From Georgenia sp. M64 (GTDB lineage: Bacteria; Actinomycetota; Actinomycetes; Actinomycetales; Actinomycetaceae), in assembly GCF_038049925.1 (NCBI RefSeq), contig NZ_CP145809.1:1240001-1304000 (forward strand): a DNA stretch of 64,000 nucleotides, given 5' to 3'. Shown piece after piece: positions 1-9,221 of this stretch; within the stretch, counting starts at the first letter, position 1; each line of letters starts with the position of its first letter. A program made the position numbers and the translations under genes. The notes under the pieces are model-generated. The model was given only the letters and a program-made list of their open reading frames with translations. It was not told the DNA's origin and searched no databases.

Positions 1-771
1 CGGCCCGGGCTGGCCAACCGCCTCGGCGCCCGGTGGGCCGCGGCCGTCGCGCTGACGTTCCCCTCGACGCGGCTCCGGGCGGCCCAGGGCCGCACCGAGG
101 TCACCGGCCTGCCGCTGCGCCCCGCCGTCGCCGCGCTCGTCGAGGACCGCGCCACCGACGACGGCGCCGCCGACCGGCGCCGCCTCGCCGCGGCGGAGCT
201 CGGCCTCGACCCGGACCGCCCGACTCTCGTCGTCACCGGCGGCTCGCTCGGTGCGCAGCGGCTCAACGAGGCCTTCGCCCCCGAGGCGTCGGTCATCGTC
301 GCGGCCGGCGCGCAGGTGCTGCACCTGACCGGCCGCGGCAAGGACGCCGACGTCCGCGGCGCCGTGACCGCGCAGGGTCCGGGCGTGGCCGCCCACTACC
401 AGGTCCGGGACTACCTCGGCCGCATGGAGCTCGCCTACGCCGTCGCCGACCTCGTCGTGTGCCGTTCCGGCGCGGGCAGCGTCAGCGAGCTCGCCGCCCT
501 GGGCCTGCCGGCCGTCTACGTGCCGCTACCCGTGGGCAACGGCGAGCAGCGGCTCAACGCCACCGACGTCGTCGCCGCCGGTGGCGGGACGGTCGTCGAG
601 GACGGCGACCTCGACCGGCCGTGGGTGCGCGCGCACGTCCCGGCCCTCCTGGCCGACCGCGACCGGCTCGCCGCCATGGGCCGCGCCGCGGCCGGGGCCG
701 GCCCGCGCGACGGTGCGGCCCGGCTCGCCGACCTCGTCGTCGCCGTCGCCCGTGGGGGCGGGCATGGCTGA
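1..771 (+). CDS. murG: MurG, lipid II-forming GlcNAc transferase (5' end outside window)
   Basis: C-terminal 256 residues of UDP-N-acetylglucosamine:lipid I GlcNAc transferase, the cytoplasmic-face enzyme making lipid II. The frame is open from base 1. It shows the GGSLGAQRLN donor-site loop and, further on, a CRSGAGSVSELAALG stretch followed by PVGNGEQRLNA, both typical of the MurG C-terminal GT-B domain. The N-terminal acceptor domain lies upstream of the window. The stop overlaps the murC start by 8 bases, so the two are probably translationally coupled in the division/cell-wall cluster. Confidence 0.95.
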   Translation, partial: RPGLANRLGARWAAAVALTFPSTRLRAAQGRTEVTGLPLRPAVAALVEDRATDDGAADRRRLAAAELGLDPDRPTLVVTGGSLGAQRLNEAFAPEASVIVAAGAQVLHLTGRGKDADVRGAVTAQGPGVAAHYQVRDYLGRMELAYAVADLVVCRSGAGSVSELAALGLPAVYVPLPVGNGEQRLNATDVVAAGGGTVVEDGDLDRPWVRAHVPALLADRDRLAAMGRAAAGAGPRDGAARLADLVVAVARGGGHG

Positions 772-2152
772 GCGGTTCCACCTCGTCGGGGTCGGCGGAG
801 CCGGCATGTCCGCGGTGGCCGAGCTCCTCGCGGCCGCCGGCCACGACGTCTCCGGCTCGGACCAGCACGACTCGGCGACCCTGGACCGGCTCCGCCGCCT
901 CGGCGTGCGCACCCACGTCGGCCACGACGCCGCCCACGTCCCGGCGGCCGGGTCGCTCGTCGTCTCCACCGCGGTGCGGGAGACCAACCCCGAGCTCCGC
1001 CGTGCCCGCGAGCTGGGGCTGCCCGTCCTGCACCGCTCCCAGGCCCTGGCCCGGGCCGCCGAGGGCCGGGACTTCGTCGCCGTCGCCGGCGCCCACGGCA
1101 AGACCTCCACCTCGGCCATGCTCGCCGTCGCGCTGCGCGCCGCCGGGCAGGACCCCTCCTACGCCATCGGTGGCACCGTGCTGGCGCTCGGCACCGGCGC
1201 CCACCTGGGCGGCGGGCGGGCCTTCGTCGCCGAGGCGGACGAGTCCGACGGCTCCTTCCTCAACTACACCCCCCGCCTGGCCCTCGTGACCAACATCGAG
1301 CCCGACCACCTCGACCACCACGGCTCCGAGGCCGCCTTCCGGCGCGCCTTCGAGGAGTTCGCCGGCCGGATCGTGCCCGGTGGGCTGCTCGTGGCCTGTG
1401 CCGACGACGACGGCGCGCTCACCCTGGCCCGCGCGGCCGCCGGCCGGGGCGTCCGGGTCCTGACCTACGGCACCGGGCCCGCGCCGCTCGCCGCGCACGT
1501 CCGGCTCACCGACGTCGAGCTCGGGGCCACCGGGTCCACCGCGACCCTGCTGGCCGAGCACGCCGCCGTCCCGCTGCGCCTGGCGGTGGGGGGCGCCCAC
1601 ATGCTCCTCAACGCCGCCGGGGCCTGGTGCGCCGGGGTCGAGCTCGGTGTCGACGGCCCGGCGATGGCCGAGGCGCTGGGCGCCTTCACCGGGACCGGCC
1701 GCCGGTTCGAGGACCGCGGCACCGCCGCCGGCGTGCGCGTCGTCGACGACTACGCCCACCACCCCACCGAGGTCGCCGCCACCCTGCGCACGGCCCGGCT
1801 GGCCGCCGGGACCGGCCGGGTCGTCGTGCTGTTCCAGCCACACCTGTTCTCCCGCACCCGCACCTTCGCCGGGGAGTTCGCCGGCGCCCTGGCGGCGGCG
1901 GACGAGGTCGTCGTCACCGGGGTCTACGCGGCCCGGGAGGACCGTGCCGACCACCCCGGGGTCGAGGGCTCGCTCATCACCGACGCCATGGGGCGCGCCG
2001 GACACCCCGCCCGGTTCGTCGCCGACCGGCTCGAGGCCGCCCGCGCCGTCGTGCGGCTCGCGCGACCCGGCGACCTGGTCCTGACCGTCGGGGCCGGGGA
2101 CGTCACCGAGCTCGGCCCGGTGATCCTCGAGCGGCTCGGGGCCCGGGCATGA
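764..2152 (+). CDS. murC: UDP-N-acetylmuramate--L-alanine ligase
   Basis: 462-residue Mur ligase adding L-Ala to UDP-MurNAc in the cytoplasm. An N-terminal Rossmann-type stretch (FHLVGVGGAGMSAVAELL) is followed by the ATP loop GAHGKTS near residue 109, then EADESDGSF and NIEPDHLDHHG in the central domain, and DDYAHHPTE at the start of the C-terminal domain, all MurC hallmarks. ATG at 764 is chosen because it overlaps the murG stop and directly precedes the conserved ERFHLVG start. Its stop overlaps the ftsQ start (ATGA). Length is normal for the family. Confidence 0.96.
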   Translation: MAERFHLVGVGGAGMSAVAELLAAAGHDVSGSDQHDSATLDRLRRLGVRTHVGHDAAHVPAAGSLVVSTAVRETNPELRRARELGLPVLHRSQALARAAEGRDFVAVAGAHGKTSTSAMLAVALRAAGQDPSYAIGGTVLALGTGAHLGGGRAFVAEADESDGSFLNYTPRLALVTNIEPDHLDHHGSEAAFRRAFEEFAGRIVPGGLLVACADDDGALTLARAAAGRGVRVLTYGTGPAPLAAHVRLTDVELGATGSTATLLAEHAAVPLRLAVGGAHMLLNAAGAWCAGVELGVDGPAMAEALGAFTGTGRRFEDRGTAAGVRVVDDYAHHPTEVAATLRTARLAAGTGRVVVLFQPHLFSRTRTFAGEFAGALAAADEVVVTGVYAAREDRADHPGVEGSLITDAMGRAGHPARFVADRLEAARAVVRLARPGDLVLTVGAGDVTELGPVILERLGARA

Positions 2153-3129
2153 GGCCGCCGGCGCCGCCCCGGCAGCCGCGCCGCGAGCCGCCGAGCCCGG
2201 CACCCGCGCGCGAGCCCGCCGACCGGCCCGGCCGGTCGGGCCGCGCCGGGGCGAGGACCACGCCGTCCACGACCGTCGCCACGCCCGCGCCCGCACGAGG
2301 ACGCGAGGTCACGCCGGCGGTCGATCCCGCGTCGGCCCCGCCCGCGGCCCTGCCGCGTGTGATCATCCCGCGGGGGAGCGGCCCGCAGACACCGGTCGTG
2401 AGCACCGGTCTCGCCGCCCGGATGGCCGAGCGCGCCCGGGCCTCGCGCCACCTCCTGCGGCGCCGCGTGCTGGTCGCCGCGGCGGTGCTCGTCGCGCTCC
2501 TCGCCCTGGGCTGGCTGCTGCTCGTCTCCCCGGTGCTCGCCCTGGACGGGGAGAGGATCGAGGTCGTCGGTGCGACCGGCACCGTCGACGCCGCGGCCGT
2601 CACGGACCTCGTCGAGCCGGAGGTCGGCACGCCCCTGCTGCGGGTGGACACCGGCGCGGTCGCGGACCGGGTCGGGGCCCTGACCACCGTCAAGGAGGCC
2701 CTCGTCGCGCGGTCCTGGCCGGACGGCCTCGTCGTCACCGTCGTCCCCCGGGTGCCCGTCGCGGCAGCGTCGACGCCGGAGGGATGGGTCCTCGTCGACG
2801 CCGACGGCGTGCAGGTCGGGTCCGCCGACCAGGTTCCCGAGGGCATCCCGCGGGTCACCGTCCCGCTCGGCCAGAGCGACGAGACGGCGCCCGCGGTCGA
2901 GGCGGTGCTGGCGGTGCTGGGCACGCTCCCGCCCGACCTGCTGACGCAGGTGGCCGAGGCCGGCGCCGCCTCCCGCGAGCAGGTGACGCTCACCCTGGTC
3001 GACGGCGCGCAGGTGCGGTGGGGGAGCGCGGAGGAGAGCGAGCTCAAGGCGGCCGTGCTCGCGGTGCTGCGCCAGCAGCCCGCAGGGGTCTACGACGTCT
3101 CCGTCCCGCGCGCGCCCACCACGTCCTGA
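2149..3129 (+). CDS. ftsQ: Division protein FtsQ (DivIB), POTRA domain
   Basis: 326-residue bitopic division protein. A roughly 100-residue Pro/Ala/Arg-rich cytoplasmic tail comes first, then one membrane segment (about residues 107-129), then a POTRA-like extracytoplasmic domain (about 133-200) with the GTPLLRVDT and VKEALVARSWPDGLVVTVV patterns, then the FtsQ beta domain. The start overlaps murC by 4 bases. The long basic, proline-rich N-terminus is usual in actinobacterial FtsQ. Position between murC and ftsZ supports the call. Confidence 0.9.
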   Translation: MRPPAPPRQPRREPPSPAPAREPADRPGRSGRAGARTTPSTTVATPAPARGREVTPAVDPASAPPAALPRVIIPRGSGPQTPVVSTGLAARMAERARASRHLLRRRVLVAAAVLVALLALGWLLLVSPVLALDGERIEVVGATGTVDAAAVTDLVEPEVGTPLLRVDTGAVADRVGALTTVKEALVARSWPDGLVVTVVPRVPVAAASTPEGWVLVDADGVQVGSADQVPEGIPRVTVPLGQSDETAPAVEAVLAVLGTLPPDLLTQVAEAGAASREQVTLTLVDGAQVRWGSAEESELKAAVLAVLRQQPAGVYDVSVPRAPTTS

Positions 3130-3205
3130 CCTGCTCGCCGCACCGGCGGGGCAGGACGCGCGCGACACACCCGCGGCGGTCGTTGCCCGGAGGGGGTCGC
3201 GGACC

Positions 3206-3293
3206 TAGCGTCACGGGTGGCAGCAGATGACATAAGTCTAACTCTGAAGTAGAGGTTCAGGGTTGGCCCGGCAGGACGACGAGAGGGACCGAC
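3206..3293 (+). promoter_or_regulatory. ftsQ-ftsZ intergenic promoter region
   Basis: The 164-base gap before ftsZ holds a -10-like TAGCGT at 3206-3211 and a second AT-richer patch (ATGACATAAGTCTAACTC, 3226-3243) followed by an imperfect AGAGGTTCAGGGTT run. Similar AT-rich segments precede ftsZ in other actinobacteria. Two separate promoters are plausible; a GAGAGGG Shine-Dalgarno lies a few bases before the GTG start. Promoter calls are by eye. Confidence 0.5.
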
Positions 3294-4553
3294 GTGGCGG
3301 CACCGCAGAACTACCTGGCAGTGATCAAGGTGGTGGGCATCGGCGGCGGCGGCGTGAACGCCGTGAACCGCATGATCGAGGTCGGGTTGAAGGGCGTGGA
3401 GTTCATCGCCGTCAACACCGACGCTCAGGCCCTCCTCATGAGCGACGCCGACGTCAAGCTGGACGTCGGTCGTGAGCTCACCCGCGGCCTGGGCGCCGGG
3501 GCCGACCCGGAGGTCGGCAAGAAGGCGGCCGAGGACCACGCGGAGGAGATCGAGGAGGTCCTGCGCGGGGCCGACATGGTCTTCGTCACCGCCGGCGAGG
3601 GCGGCGGGACCGGGACCGGGGGCGCGCCCGTCGTCGCCCGGATCGCGCGCTCGCTCGGCGCCCTGACCATCGGTGTCGTCACCCGCCCCTTCACGTTCGA
3701 GGGCCGCCGCCGCGGCGTGCAGGCGGAGTCGGGCATCGAGGCGCTGCGCGCCGAGGTCGACACGCTCATCGTCATCCCCAACGACCGGCTGCTCTCGATC
3801 AGCGACCGCGGGGTCTCCGTCCTGGACGCGTTCAAGTCCGCCGACCAGGTGCTGCTCTCCGGTGTCCAGGGGATCACCGACCTCATCACCACGCCGGGCC
3901 TGATCAACCTCGACTTCGCCGACGTCAAGTCGGTCATGCAGGGTGCCGGCAGCGCCCTCATGGGCATCGGCTCCGCGCGTGGCGAGGACCGGGCGGTCCA
4001 GGCCTCGGAGCTCGCGATCTCCTCGCCGCTGCTCGAGGCGAGCATCGACGGCGCGCACGGGGTGCTGCTGTCCATCCAGGGCGGCTCCGACCTGGGTCTG
4101 TTCGAGATCCACGAGGCCGCCCGCCTGGTCCAGGAGGCCGCGCACCCCGAGGCGAACATCATCTTCGGTGCCGTCATCGACGACGCCCTGGGCGACGAGG
4201 TCCGCGTGACCGTCATCGCCGCGGGGTTCGACGAGGGCAGCGGACCCAGCGGGTCCACGGCGAAGATCACCGGGCGCCAGGTCGGCCAGGTGGCGCCGCG
4301 CGCCGCCGCACCGGCCGAGCCCGCCCCGGCGGCCGCCCCCGCCGACGCCGCCGCGCACCGGGCGGAGCTGCCCACGCCCGGCGCGCCCGTCGCCCCGGCA
4401 CCCGAGCCCGCCCCCGAGCGGGTCCCGGCGTTCATCGGCGAGTCCGCCGGCGGTCAGCAGTCCCGCGGGCTGGAGGTGCCCCGGGTCTTCGACGAGGAGC
4501 CGGCCCGCTCGCGCCGCGACGAGGACCTCGACATCCCCGACTTCCTCAAGTGA
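3294..4553 (+). CDS. ftsZ: Cell division GTPase FtsZ
   Basis: 419-residue tubulin homologue that polymerises into the Z ring. The N-terminal [14 protein letters not shown] nucleotide loop, the tubulin signature [13 protein letters not shown] near residue 103, and the T7 loop region ([11 protein letters not shown]) are present. An Ala/Pro-rich linker of about 70 residues leads to the conserved C-terminal peptide [11 protein letters not shown], the docking site for partners such as SepF. GTG start at 3294 is preceded by GAGAGGG. The stop overlaps the next gene's GTG by 4 bases. Confidence 0.98.
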   Translation: MAAPQNYLAVIKVVGIGGGGVNAVNRMIEVGLKGVEFIAVNTDAQALLMSDADVKLDVGRELTRGLGAGADPEVGKKAAEDHAEEIEEVLRGADMVFVTAGEGGGTGTGGAPVVARIARSLGALTIGVVTRPFTFEGRRRGVQAESGIEALRAEVDTLIVIPNDRLLSISDRGVSVLDAFKSADQVLLSGVQGITDLITTPGLINLDFADVKSVMQGAGSALMGIGSARGEDRAVQASELAISSPLLEASIDGAHGVLLSIQGGSDLGLFEIHEAARLVQEAAHPEANIIFGAVIDDALGDEVRVTVIAAGFDEGSGPSGSTAKITGRQVGQVAPRAAAPAEPAPAAAPADAAAHRAELPTPGAPVAPAPEPAPERVPAFIGESAGGQQSRGLEVPRVFDEEPARSRRDEDLDIPDFLK

Positions 4554-5326
4554 GCCCGGCAGGAGCGCTCCCGCTCCTGCCGGCGAGTCTGGGCCCCGGC
4601 GCGCGTGGTGCCTTCACCACGCGCGCCGGTGGCGTCTCCGCCGGGCCCTTCGGAGCCGCCGGTGGGGCCGGCGGTCTCGACCTTGCCCTGCACGTCGGTG
4701 ACGACCCCGACCAGGTGGCGCGCAACCGGGAGCTGCTGGCCGCGAGCCTGGGGGTGGCGGTGTCGTGGATGGACCAGGTCCACGGCACGGACGTCGCCGT
4801 CGTGGAGACGCCGGGGGGCGTCGACCTGGGCCGGTGCGACGGCGCCGTCGCCGTCCGCCACGACCGTGCCCTGGCGGTGGGCGTCCTCGTGGCCGACTGC
4901 GTGCCCGTCCTGCTCGCGGACGTACGCGGCGACGTCGTGGCCGCCGTGCACGTGGGGCGCCGCGGTCTCGTCGCGGGCGTCCTCCAGGCCACGCTGACGG
5001 CCGTGGCGGCGCACGGCGTCGAGCCTGCGGACCTGTTCGCCGCGGTCGGCCCCGCGGTGTGCGGGCGGTGCTACGAGGTGCCCGCCGTCATGCGCGCGGA
5101 GGTGGCCGACGTCGTCCCCGGCACCGCCTCGACCACGTCGTGGGGGACCCCGGCGCTCGACGTCCCCGCGGGCGTGCGGGGCCTGCTCGCCGCCGCCGGG
5201 GTGCGCGCCGTGGACCACGTCGACGCCTGCACGGTCGAGGACGAACGGTTCTACTCCTACCGCCGGGCGGGTCGCGACGGCACGACCGTCACCGGCCGGT
5301 TCGCCGGCGTCGTCCGCACCCGCTGA
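4550..5326 (+). CDS. pgeF: PgeF/YfiH family (peptidoglycan editing factor, laccase-domain)
   Basis: 258-residue member of the YfiH/YlmD family (DUF152), which has been linked to peptidoglycan editing and purine nucleoside phosphorylase activity. Putative metal ligands are visible: His in [10 protein letters not shown], Cys in [11 protein letters not shown], and His in AAVHVGRRG. The last motif is usually HAGWRG, so the Trp-to-Arg change is a small oddity. [11 protein letters not shown] and YSYRR also fit the family. GTG start overlaps ftsZ (GTGA), as expected for this cluster. The ylmE/yggS gene that often follows is absent here. Confidence 0.85.
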   Translation: MSPAGALPLLPASLGPGARGAFTTRAGGVSAGPFGAAGGAGGLDLALHVGDDPDQVARNRELLAASLGVAVSWMDQVHGTDVAVVETPGGVDLGRCDGAVAVRHDRALAVGVLVADCVPVLLADVRGDVVAAVHVGRRGLVAGVLQATLTAVAAHGVEPADLFAAVGPAVCGRCYEVPAVMRAEVADVVPGTASTTSWGTPALDVPAGVRGLLAAAGVRAVDHVDACTVEDERFYSYRRAGRDGTTVTGRFAGVVRTR

Positions 5327-5378
5327 CCCGCGGCCGACACGCCGCGGTGACGTGCCGGGACGCGCCACGGCGCTGGTC

Positions 5379-5384
5379 TAGCGT
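5379..5384 (+). promoter_or_regulatory. Putative sepF promoter (-10 TAGCGT)
   Basis: The 107-base pgeF-sepF gap contains TAGCGT, the same -10-like hexamer as in front of ftsZ, then a GC-rich inverted repeat (GCGCGGC/GCCGCGC, about 5395-5408) in the putative leader and an AACGAGGAGCACC Shine-Dalgarno before the ATG. No clear -35 was seen. Confidence 0.4.
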
Positions 5385-5433
5385 CGGGGCAGGGCGCGGC
5401 GCCGCGCCGTGGGATGAGCAACGAGGAGCACCG

Positions 5434-5922
5434 ATGGCCGGAACGATGCGCAAGATGATGGAGTACCTGTCCCTGGCGGAGCCGGAGGACGAGTTCTACG
5501 ACGAGGTCCCCGAGGGGGAGCACCGCCGCGAGGAGGAGCCGGAGCGGCACGAGCGCGTCGAGCGGACCGAGCGGCACGCCGAGGTCACCCCCATCTCCCG
5601 GGCCGCGGCCCTGCACGTCGAGGAGGCTCCCGTGGTGGAGGACCTGCGCCGGATCGTCACCGTGCACCCGTCGAGCTACAACGAGGCCCGCGTCATCGGC
5701 GAGGCCTTCCGCGAGGGCACCCCGGTCATCATGAACCTCACCGGCATGAGCGAGGCGGACGCCAAGCGCATGGTCGACTTCTCGGCGGGCCTGGTGTTCG
5801 GCCTGCGCGGCGCCATCGAGCGGGTGACGAACCGGGTCTTCCTGCTCTCCCCGGCCACGGTCGAGGTAGAGTCCGACAACGACGGCGTGGACCGGCCGGG
5901 CCGCTTCTTCAACCAGAGCTGA
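5434..5922 (+). CDS. sepF: Division protein SepF
   Basis: 162-residue FtsZ membrane anchor. A short N-terminal helix ([19 protein letters not shown]) suited to membrane contact is followed by an acidic/basic linker rich in Glu and Arg, then the SepF core (about residues 73-150) with the [18 protein letters not shown] dimer motif. ATG at 5434 follows GAGGAG. Next to ftsZ and yggT, as in other Gram-positives. Confidence 0.95.
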   Translation: MAGTMRKMMEYLSLAEPEDEFYDEVPEGEHRREEEPERHERVERTERHAEVTPISRAAALHVEEAPVVEDLRRIVTVHPSSYNEARVIGEAFREGTPVIMNLTGMSEADAKRMVDFSAGLVFGLRGAIERVTNRVFLLSPATVEVESDNDGVDRPGRFFNQS

Positions 5923-5925
5923 GCA

Positions 5926-6225
5926 TTGTCACTCTTCTTCGGGATCCTCGATCTCCTGCTCGTCCTGTACATCCTCGTCCTGCTCGTGCGTCTCGTGCTC
6001 GACTGGGTCCAGCTGTTCGCGCGCTCCTGGCGCCCGACCGGGCTCGTCCTGGTCGTCGCCAACGGTGCGTACGCCCTCACCGACCCGCCCCTGCGGTTCC
6101 TGCGGCGCCTCATCCCGCCGCTGCGGATCGGGCAGGTCCAGCTCGACCTCGGGTTCATCATCCTGTTCATCGGGGTGCAGATCCTCCGGGCGGTGGTCGC
6201 GACCCTGGCGCGCAGCGTCGGCTGA
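5926..6225 (+). CDS. YggT family membrane protein (YlmG-like)
   Basis: 99-residue membrane protein with two hydrophobic segments (about residues 3-24 and 75-95) and the family's central TDPPLRFLRRLIPPLR motif. YlmG/YggT proteins sit beside sepF and divIVA in many Gram-positives and affect division or septal membrane organisation; the mechanism is unclear. TTG start at 5926, 3 bases after the sepF stop, is the only start that gives the usual short N-terminus. Confidence 0.88.
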   Translation: MSLFFGILDLLLVLYILVLLVRLVLDWVQLFARSWRPTGLVLVVANGAYALTDPPLRFLRRLIPPLRIGQVQLDLGFIILFIGVQILRAVVATLARSVG

Positions 6226-6275
6226 GGCCCCGGCGCCGCGCCGGGCACGTGCACGCCCGCCGCGCCGTTGCCCAC

Positions 6276-6317
6276 TAGGGTCATCGCAGGCACATCCCGC
6301 GGCCGGTCCGCTACGGT
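6276..6317 (+). promoter_or_regulatory. Putative wag31 promoters
   Basis: The 155-base gap before wag31 has two -10-like hexamers, TAGGGT (6276-6281) and TACGGT (6312-6317). Neither has a convincing -35. A GAGGTG Shine-Dalgarno precedes the ATG at 6381. Confidence 0.35.
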
Positions 6318-6380
6318 TGCTCCGTGAGCAGCAGGACCGAAAGCTCATGACCGAACGACACGACACCGAGGTGACGACAC

Positions 6381-7037
6381 ATGGCGCTGCTCACGGCAGA
6401 CGACGTCCTCAACAAGAAGTTCCAGCCCACCAAGTTCCGGGAGGGCTACGACCAGGACGAGGTCGACGACTTCCTTGACGAGGTCGTCAACACGCTCCGC
6501 GTGGTGCAGGGCGAGAACGAGGAGCTCAAGGCCAAGCTCGCGGCCTGCGAGCGCCGCGTCGGCGAGCTCTCCCGCGGGGAGGGTGAGCGCCCCGCCGAGG
6601 AGGCCCCCGTCGAGGAGCCCGAGGACGAGCAGCCGGCGCCCGCGCCGCAGCCCGCCCCGGTCGCCCAGGCGGCCCCCGTCGCCCCGGTCGCCGCCGCCCC
6701 GGCCGCGGCCGCCGTCACGAGCGGTGGCGAGCCGGAGTCGGCCACGGGCATGCTCGCCCTGGCCCAGCGCCTGCACGACGAGTACGTGCGCAACGGCAAG
6801 GAGGAGGGCGACCGCATCGTCTCCGAGGCCAAGGCCGAGGGCGCCCGCATCGTCAAGGAGGCCGAGGACCAGCACAACCGGACCCTCACCCAGCTCGAGC
6901 AGGAGCGCTCGCTCCTCGAGCGCAAGATCGACGAGCTGCGCACGTTCGAGCGGGACTACCGCACCCGCCTGAAGAGCTACCTCGAGTCGCTGCTGAGCAA
7001 CGTCGAGGCCGGCCGGCCCCAGGCCGAGGGCCTCTAG
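6381..7037 (+). CDS. wag31: DivIVA/Wag31 polar growth scaffold
   Basis: 218-residue coiled-coil protein that marks cell poles and septa in actinobacteria. The DivIVA N-terminal domain (ALLTADDVLNKKFQPTKFRE, then YDQDEVDDFLDEV) is followed by an Ala/Pro/Glu-rich linker (about residues 75-115) and a long coiled coil rich in Glu, Lys and Arg to the end. The GAGGTG Shine-Dalgarno supports the ATG. A strong hairpin directly follows, ending this transcription unit. Confidence 0.95.
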   Translation: MALLTADDVLNKKFQPTKFREGYDQDEVDDFLDEVVNTLRVVQGENEELKAKLAACERRVGELSRGEGERPAEEAPVEEPEDEQPAPAPQPAPVAQAAPVAPVAAAPAAAAVTSGGEPESATGMLALAQRLHDEYVRNGKEEGDRIVSEAKAEGARIVKEAEDQHNRTLTQLEQERSLLERKIDELRTFERDYRTRLKSYLESLLSNVEAGRPQAEGL

Positions 7038-7051
7038 GCCCTCACGCGCAG

Positions 7052-7085
7052 GACGGACGGCGGCGAGCACTCGCCGCCGTCCGTC
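7052..7085 (+). terminator. Intrinsic terminator-like hairpin after wag31
   Basis: Perfect 16-bp inverted repeat: 7052-7067 pairs with 7070-7085 around CA, followed by TCGTT. The downstream T run is short, as is usual in high-GC genomes. Confidence 0.75.
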
Positions 7086-7112
7086 TCGTTGTGCGTGGGA
7101 GACTCTTCCCCG

Positions 7113-7727
7113 ATGGACACCCAGCCCGACGCGCCGAGCGCGCCCCCCGTCGCGCCCGTCCGGCGCCGGCGCCTGCTGACCCTCCTGCTCGTGCTGACCG
7201 TCGTCGTCGGCGTCGCCGACCAGGTCACCAAGTACCTGGCGGAGGCCGAGCTGACCCCGGGTGAGCTGGTCCCGGTGCTCGGCACGGTGCTGGGCCTGCA
7301 GCTCGTCTACAACCCCGGTGCCGCGTTCTCCTTCGCGACCGGGATGACGTGGGTCTTCACCCTCGTCTCCGTGGCCGTCGTCGTCGTCATCGCGCGGACC
7401 TCGCGGCGGCTCGGCTCGACCGGCTGGGCGGTCGCCCTGGGCCTGCTCCTGGGCGGCTCGCTGGGCAACCTCGTGGACCGGCTCTTCCGCGAGCCCGCCT
7501 TCGCCCGCGGCCACGTCGTGGACTTCATCAGCTACAACGGCTGGTTCGTCGGCAACGTCGCGGACATCGCCATCGTCGCCGCCGCCGTCCTCATCGCGGT
7601 GCTGGCGCTGCTGGGCCGCGAGGTCGACGGCTCGCGGGCCGACGACGGCCCGGGCGCGTCCGCCCGCGGGAGCGGGCGGACCGGCCCCGGCCCCGCGACC
7701 GGGACGAGCGGGACCGACCATGTCTGA
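7113..7727 (+). CDS. lspA: Lipoprotein signal peptidase II
   Basis: 204-residue membrane aspartyl protease that cleaves prolipoprotein signal peptides. Four hydrophobic segments are visible. The catalytic motifs are [19 protein letters not shown] (Asp122) and GNVADIAIV (Asp151), matching the two catalytic aspartates of LspA. ATG at 7113 is preferred to a GTG 24 bases upstream because GGGAGA precedes it; GAGACT at 7099-7104 could also be a -10 for a near-leaderless mRNA. The C-terminal 30 residues are Gly/Arg/Asp-rich. Overlaps the next gene by 8 bases. Confidence 0.93.
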   Translation: MDTQPDAPSAPPVAPVRRRRLLTLLLVLTVVVGVADQVTKYLAEAELTPGELVPVLGTVLGLQLVYNPGAAFSFATGMTWVFTLVSVAVVVVIARTSRRLGSTGWAVALGLLLGGSLGNLVDRLFREPAFARGHVVDFISYNGWFVGNVADIAIVAAAVLIAVLALLGREVDGSRADDGPGASARGSGRTGPGPATGTSGTDHV

Positions 7728-8646
7728 GACCCGCTCCCTGCCCGTGCCGGAGGGGCTCGCCGGCGAGCGGGTCGACGCCGCCCTCGCCCGGCTCCTGGGG
7801 CTCTCGCGCACCCGCGCGGCCGAGCTCGCGGCGGGCGGCCACGTGCTCCTCGACGGCCGGGCCGTGGGCAAGTCCGACCGGCTCACGGCGGACGGCTGGC
7901 TCGAGGTCACCCTGCCCGCGGCGCCCGCGCCCGTGGCCCCGGTGGTCGTCGCCGGCATGCGGGTCGTCCTCGAGGACGACGACGTCGTCGTCGTCGACAA
8001 GCCGGTGGGCGTCGCCGCGCACGCCAGCCCCGGGTGGGAGGGGCCCACCGTCGTGGGCGCCCTCGCCGCCGCCGGGCACCGGGTCTCGACCTCCGGGCCG
8101 GCCGAGCGCCAGGGCGTCGTGCACCGCCTGGACGTGGGCACGTCCGGGCTCATGGTCGTGGCGAAGTCCGAGCTCGCCTACTCGGTGCTCAAGCGCGCCT
8201 TCAAGGAGCGCACGGTCGAGAAGGTCTACCACGCCCTCGTCCAGGGCCACCCCGACCCCTCGGCGGGCACCATCGAGGCGCCGATCGGCCGGCACCCGAG
8301 CCAGTCGTACAAGATGGCGGTGGTCGCCGGCGGCAAGGAGTCCGTCACGCACTACGAGACGATCGAGGCGATGCCGGGCGCCTCGCTCCTGGAGATCCAC
8401 CTCGAGACCGGCCGGACGCACCAGATCCGCGTCCACACCGCGGCGGTGCGCCACCCGTGCGTGGGTGACCTCACCTACGGCGCCGACCCGCGGCTGGCGG
8501 AGCGGCTGGGCCTGGGACGGCAGTGGCTCCACGCCGTGCGGCTCGGCTTCGAGCACCCGGCGACCCGCCGCCGGGTCGAGGTGACGAGCGAGTACCCCGA
8601 GGACCTGCGCCACGCGCTCGAGCTGATGCGCGAGGGCGTGCGGTGA
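7720..8646 (+). CDS. RluA/RluD-family 23S rRNA pseudouridine synthase
   Basis: 308-residue pseudouridine synthase. An N-terminal S4 RNA-binding domain (about residues 5-70) is followed by the RluA catalytic core with HRLDVGTSG, Asp138 being the catalytic aspartate, and GRTHQIRVH late in the domain. Length and domain order match RluD (large-subunit helix 69), but RluA-family specificity cannot be read from sequence by eye. It follows lspA with an 8-base overlap, the same pairing as in other actinobacteria. Confidence 0.9.
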   Translation: MSETRSLPVPEGLAGERVDAALARLLGLSRTRAAELAAGGHVLLDGRAVGKSDRLTADGWLEVTLPAAPAPVAPVVVAGMRVVLEDDDVVVVDKPVGVAAHASPGWEGPTVVGALAAAGHRVSTSGPAERQGVVHRLDVGTSGLMVVAKSELAYSVLKRAFKERTVEKVYHALVQGHPDPSAGTIEAPIGRHPSQSYKMAVVAGGKESVTHYETIEAMPGASLLEIHLETGRTHQIRVHTAAVRHPCVGDLTYGADPRLAERLGLGRQWLHAVRLGFEHPATRRRVEVTSEYPEDLRHALELMREGVR

Positions 8647-9128
8647 GCGGCGTCGACGTCGTCCGGGTCACCCGCCGCGACCAGCTCGAGGACGCCTGGA
8701 CGGTGCGGATGGAGGTCTTCGTCGACGAGCAGGGCGTCCCCGCGGAGGAGGAGGTCGACGACCTCGACACCGCGCCCACCACCACCCACGTCCTGGCGGT
8801 GGACCGGGCGAGCGGCGCACCCCTGGGCACCGGCCGGCTGCTCGCCGACCCCGCGCACCCCGGCGAGGTCCACCTCGGCCGGCTCGCGGTGCGCGCCGCC
8901 GCCCGCGGCACCGGCCTGGGCGCCCGCCTGGTCGTCGCGATCGAGGCCATCGCGCTCGCCGAGCACGCCGTCGCCGAGGACGGCCCGCTCGCCGTCACCG
9001 TGGTCCTCTCCGCCCAGGAGTCGGCCATGGGCTTCTACCGGCGGCTGGGGTACGAGGTCCGCACGGGTGAGCGCTACCTCGACGCCGGCATCTGGCACCA
9101 GGACATGGCCCGGACCGTCACGGCGTGA
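8643..9128 (+). CDS. GNAT family N-acetyltransferase (ElaA/YjcF-like)
   Basis: 161-residue GNAT acetyltransferase. The N-terminal [20 protein letters not shown] motif and the acetyl-CoA loop region ([17 protein letters not shown]) fit the YjcF/ElaA group; [10 protein letters not shown] is the usual C-terminal signature. Substrate unknown. The GTG start overlaps the rluD-like stop (GTGA), so it is the last gene of the lspA unit. Confidence 0.85.
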   Translation: MSGVDVVRVTRRDQLEDAWTVRMEVFVDEQGVPAEEEVDDLDTAPTTTHVLAVDRASGAPLGTGRLLADPAHPGEVHLGRLAVRAAARGTGLGARLVVAIEAIALAEHAVAEDGPLAVTVVLSAQESAMGFYRRLGYEVRTGERYLDAGIWHQDMARTVTA

Positions 9129-9221
9129 CGCGCCGGGCGACACGCCGGTCGGGGGCGGCGCGCCGGGGCGACCCGCCCGGCCTCGCCGGAGGCGTCGGTG
9201 CACCGAATTACACTGGTGCGC

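Noticed and set aside
3226-3239. GACATAAGTC core before ftsZ as a fourth DosR-like site
   Set aside because: Only the inner 10 bases fit (9 of 14 overall), flanking G/C arms are lacking, and similar AT-rich patches precede ftsZ in unrelated actinobacteria.
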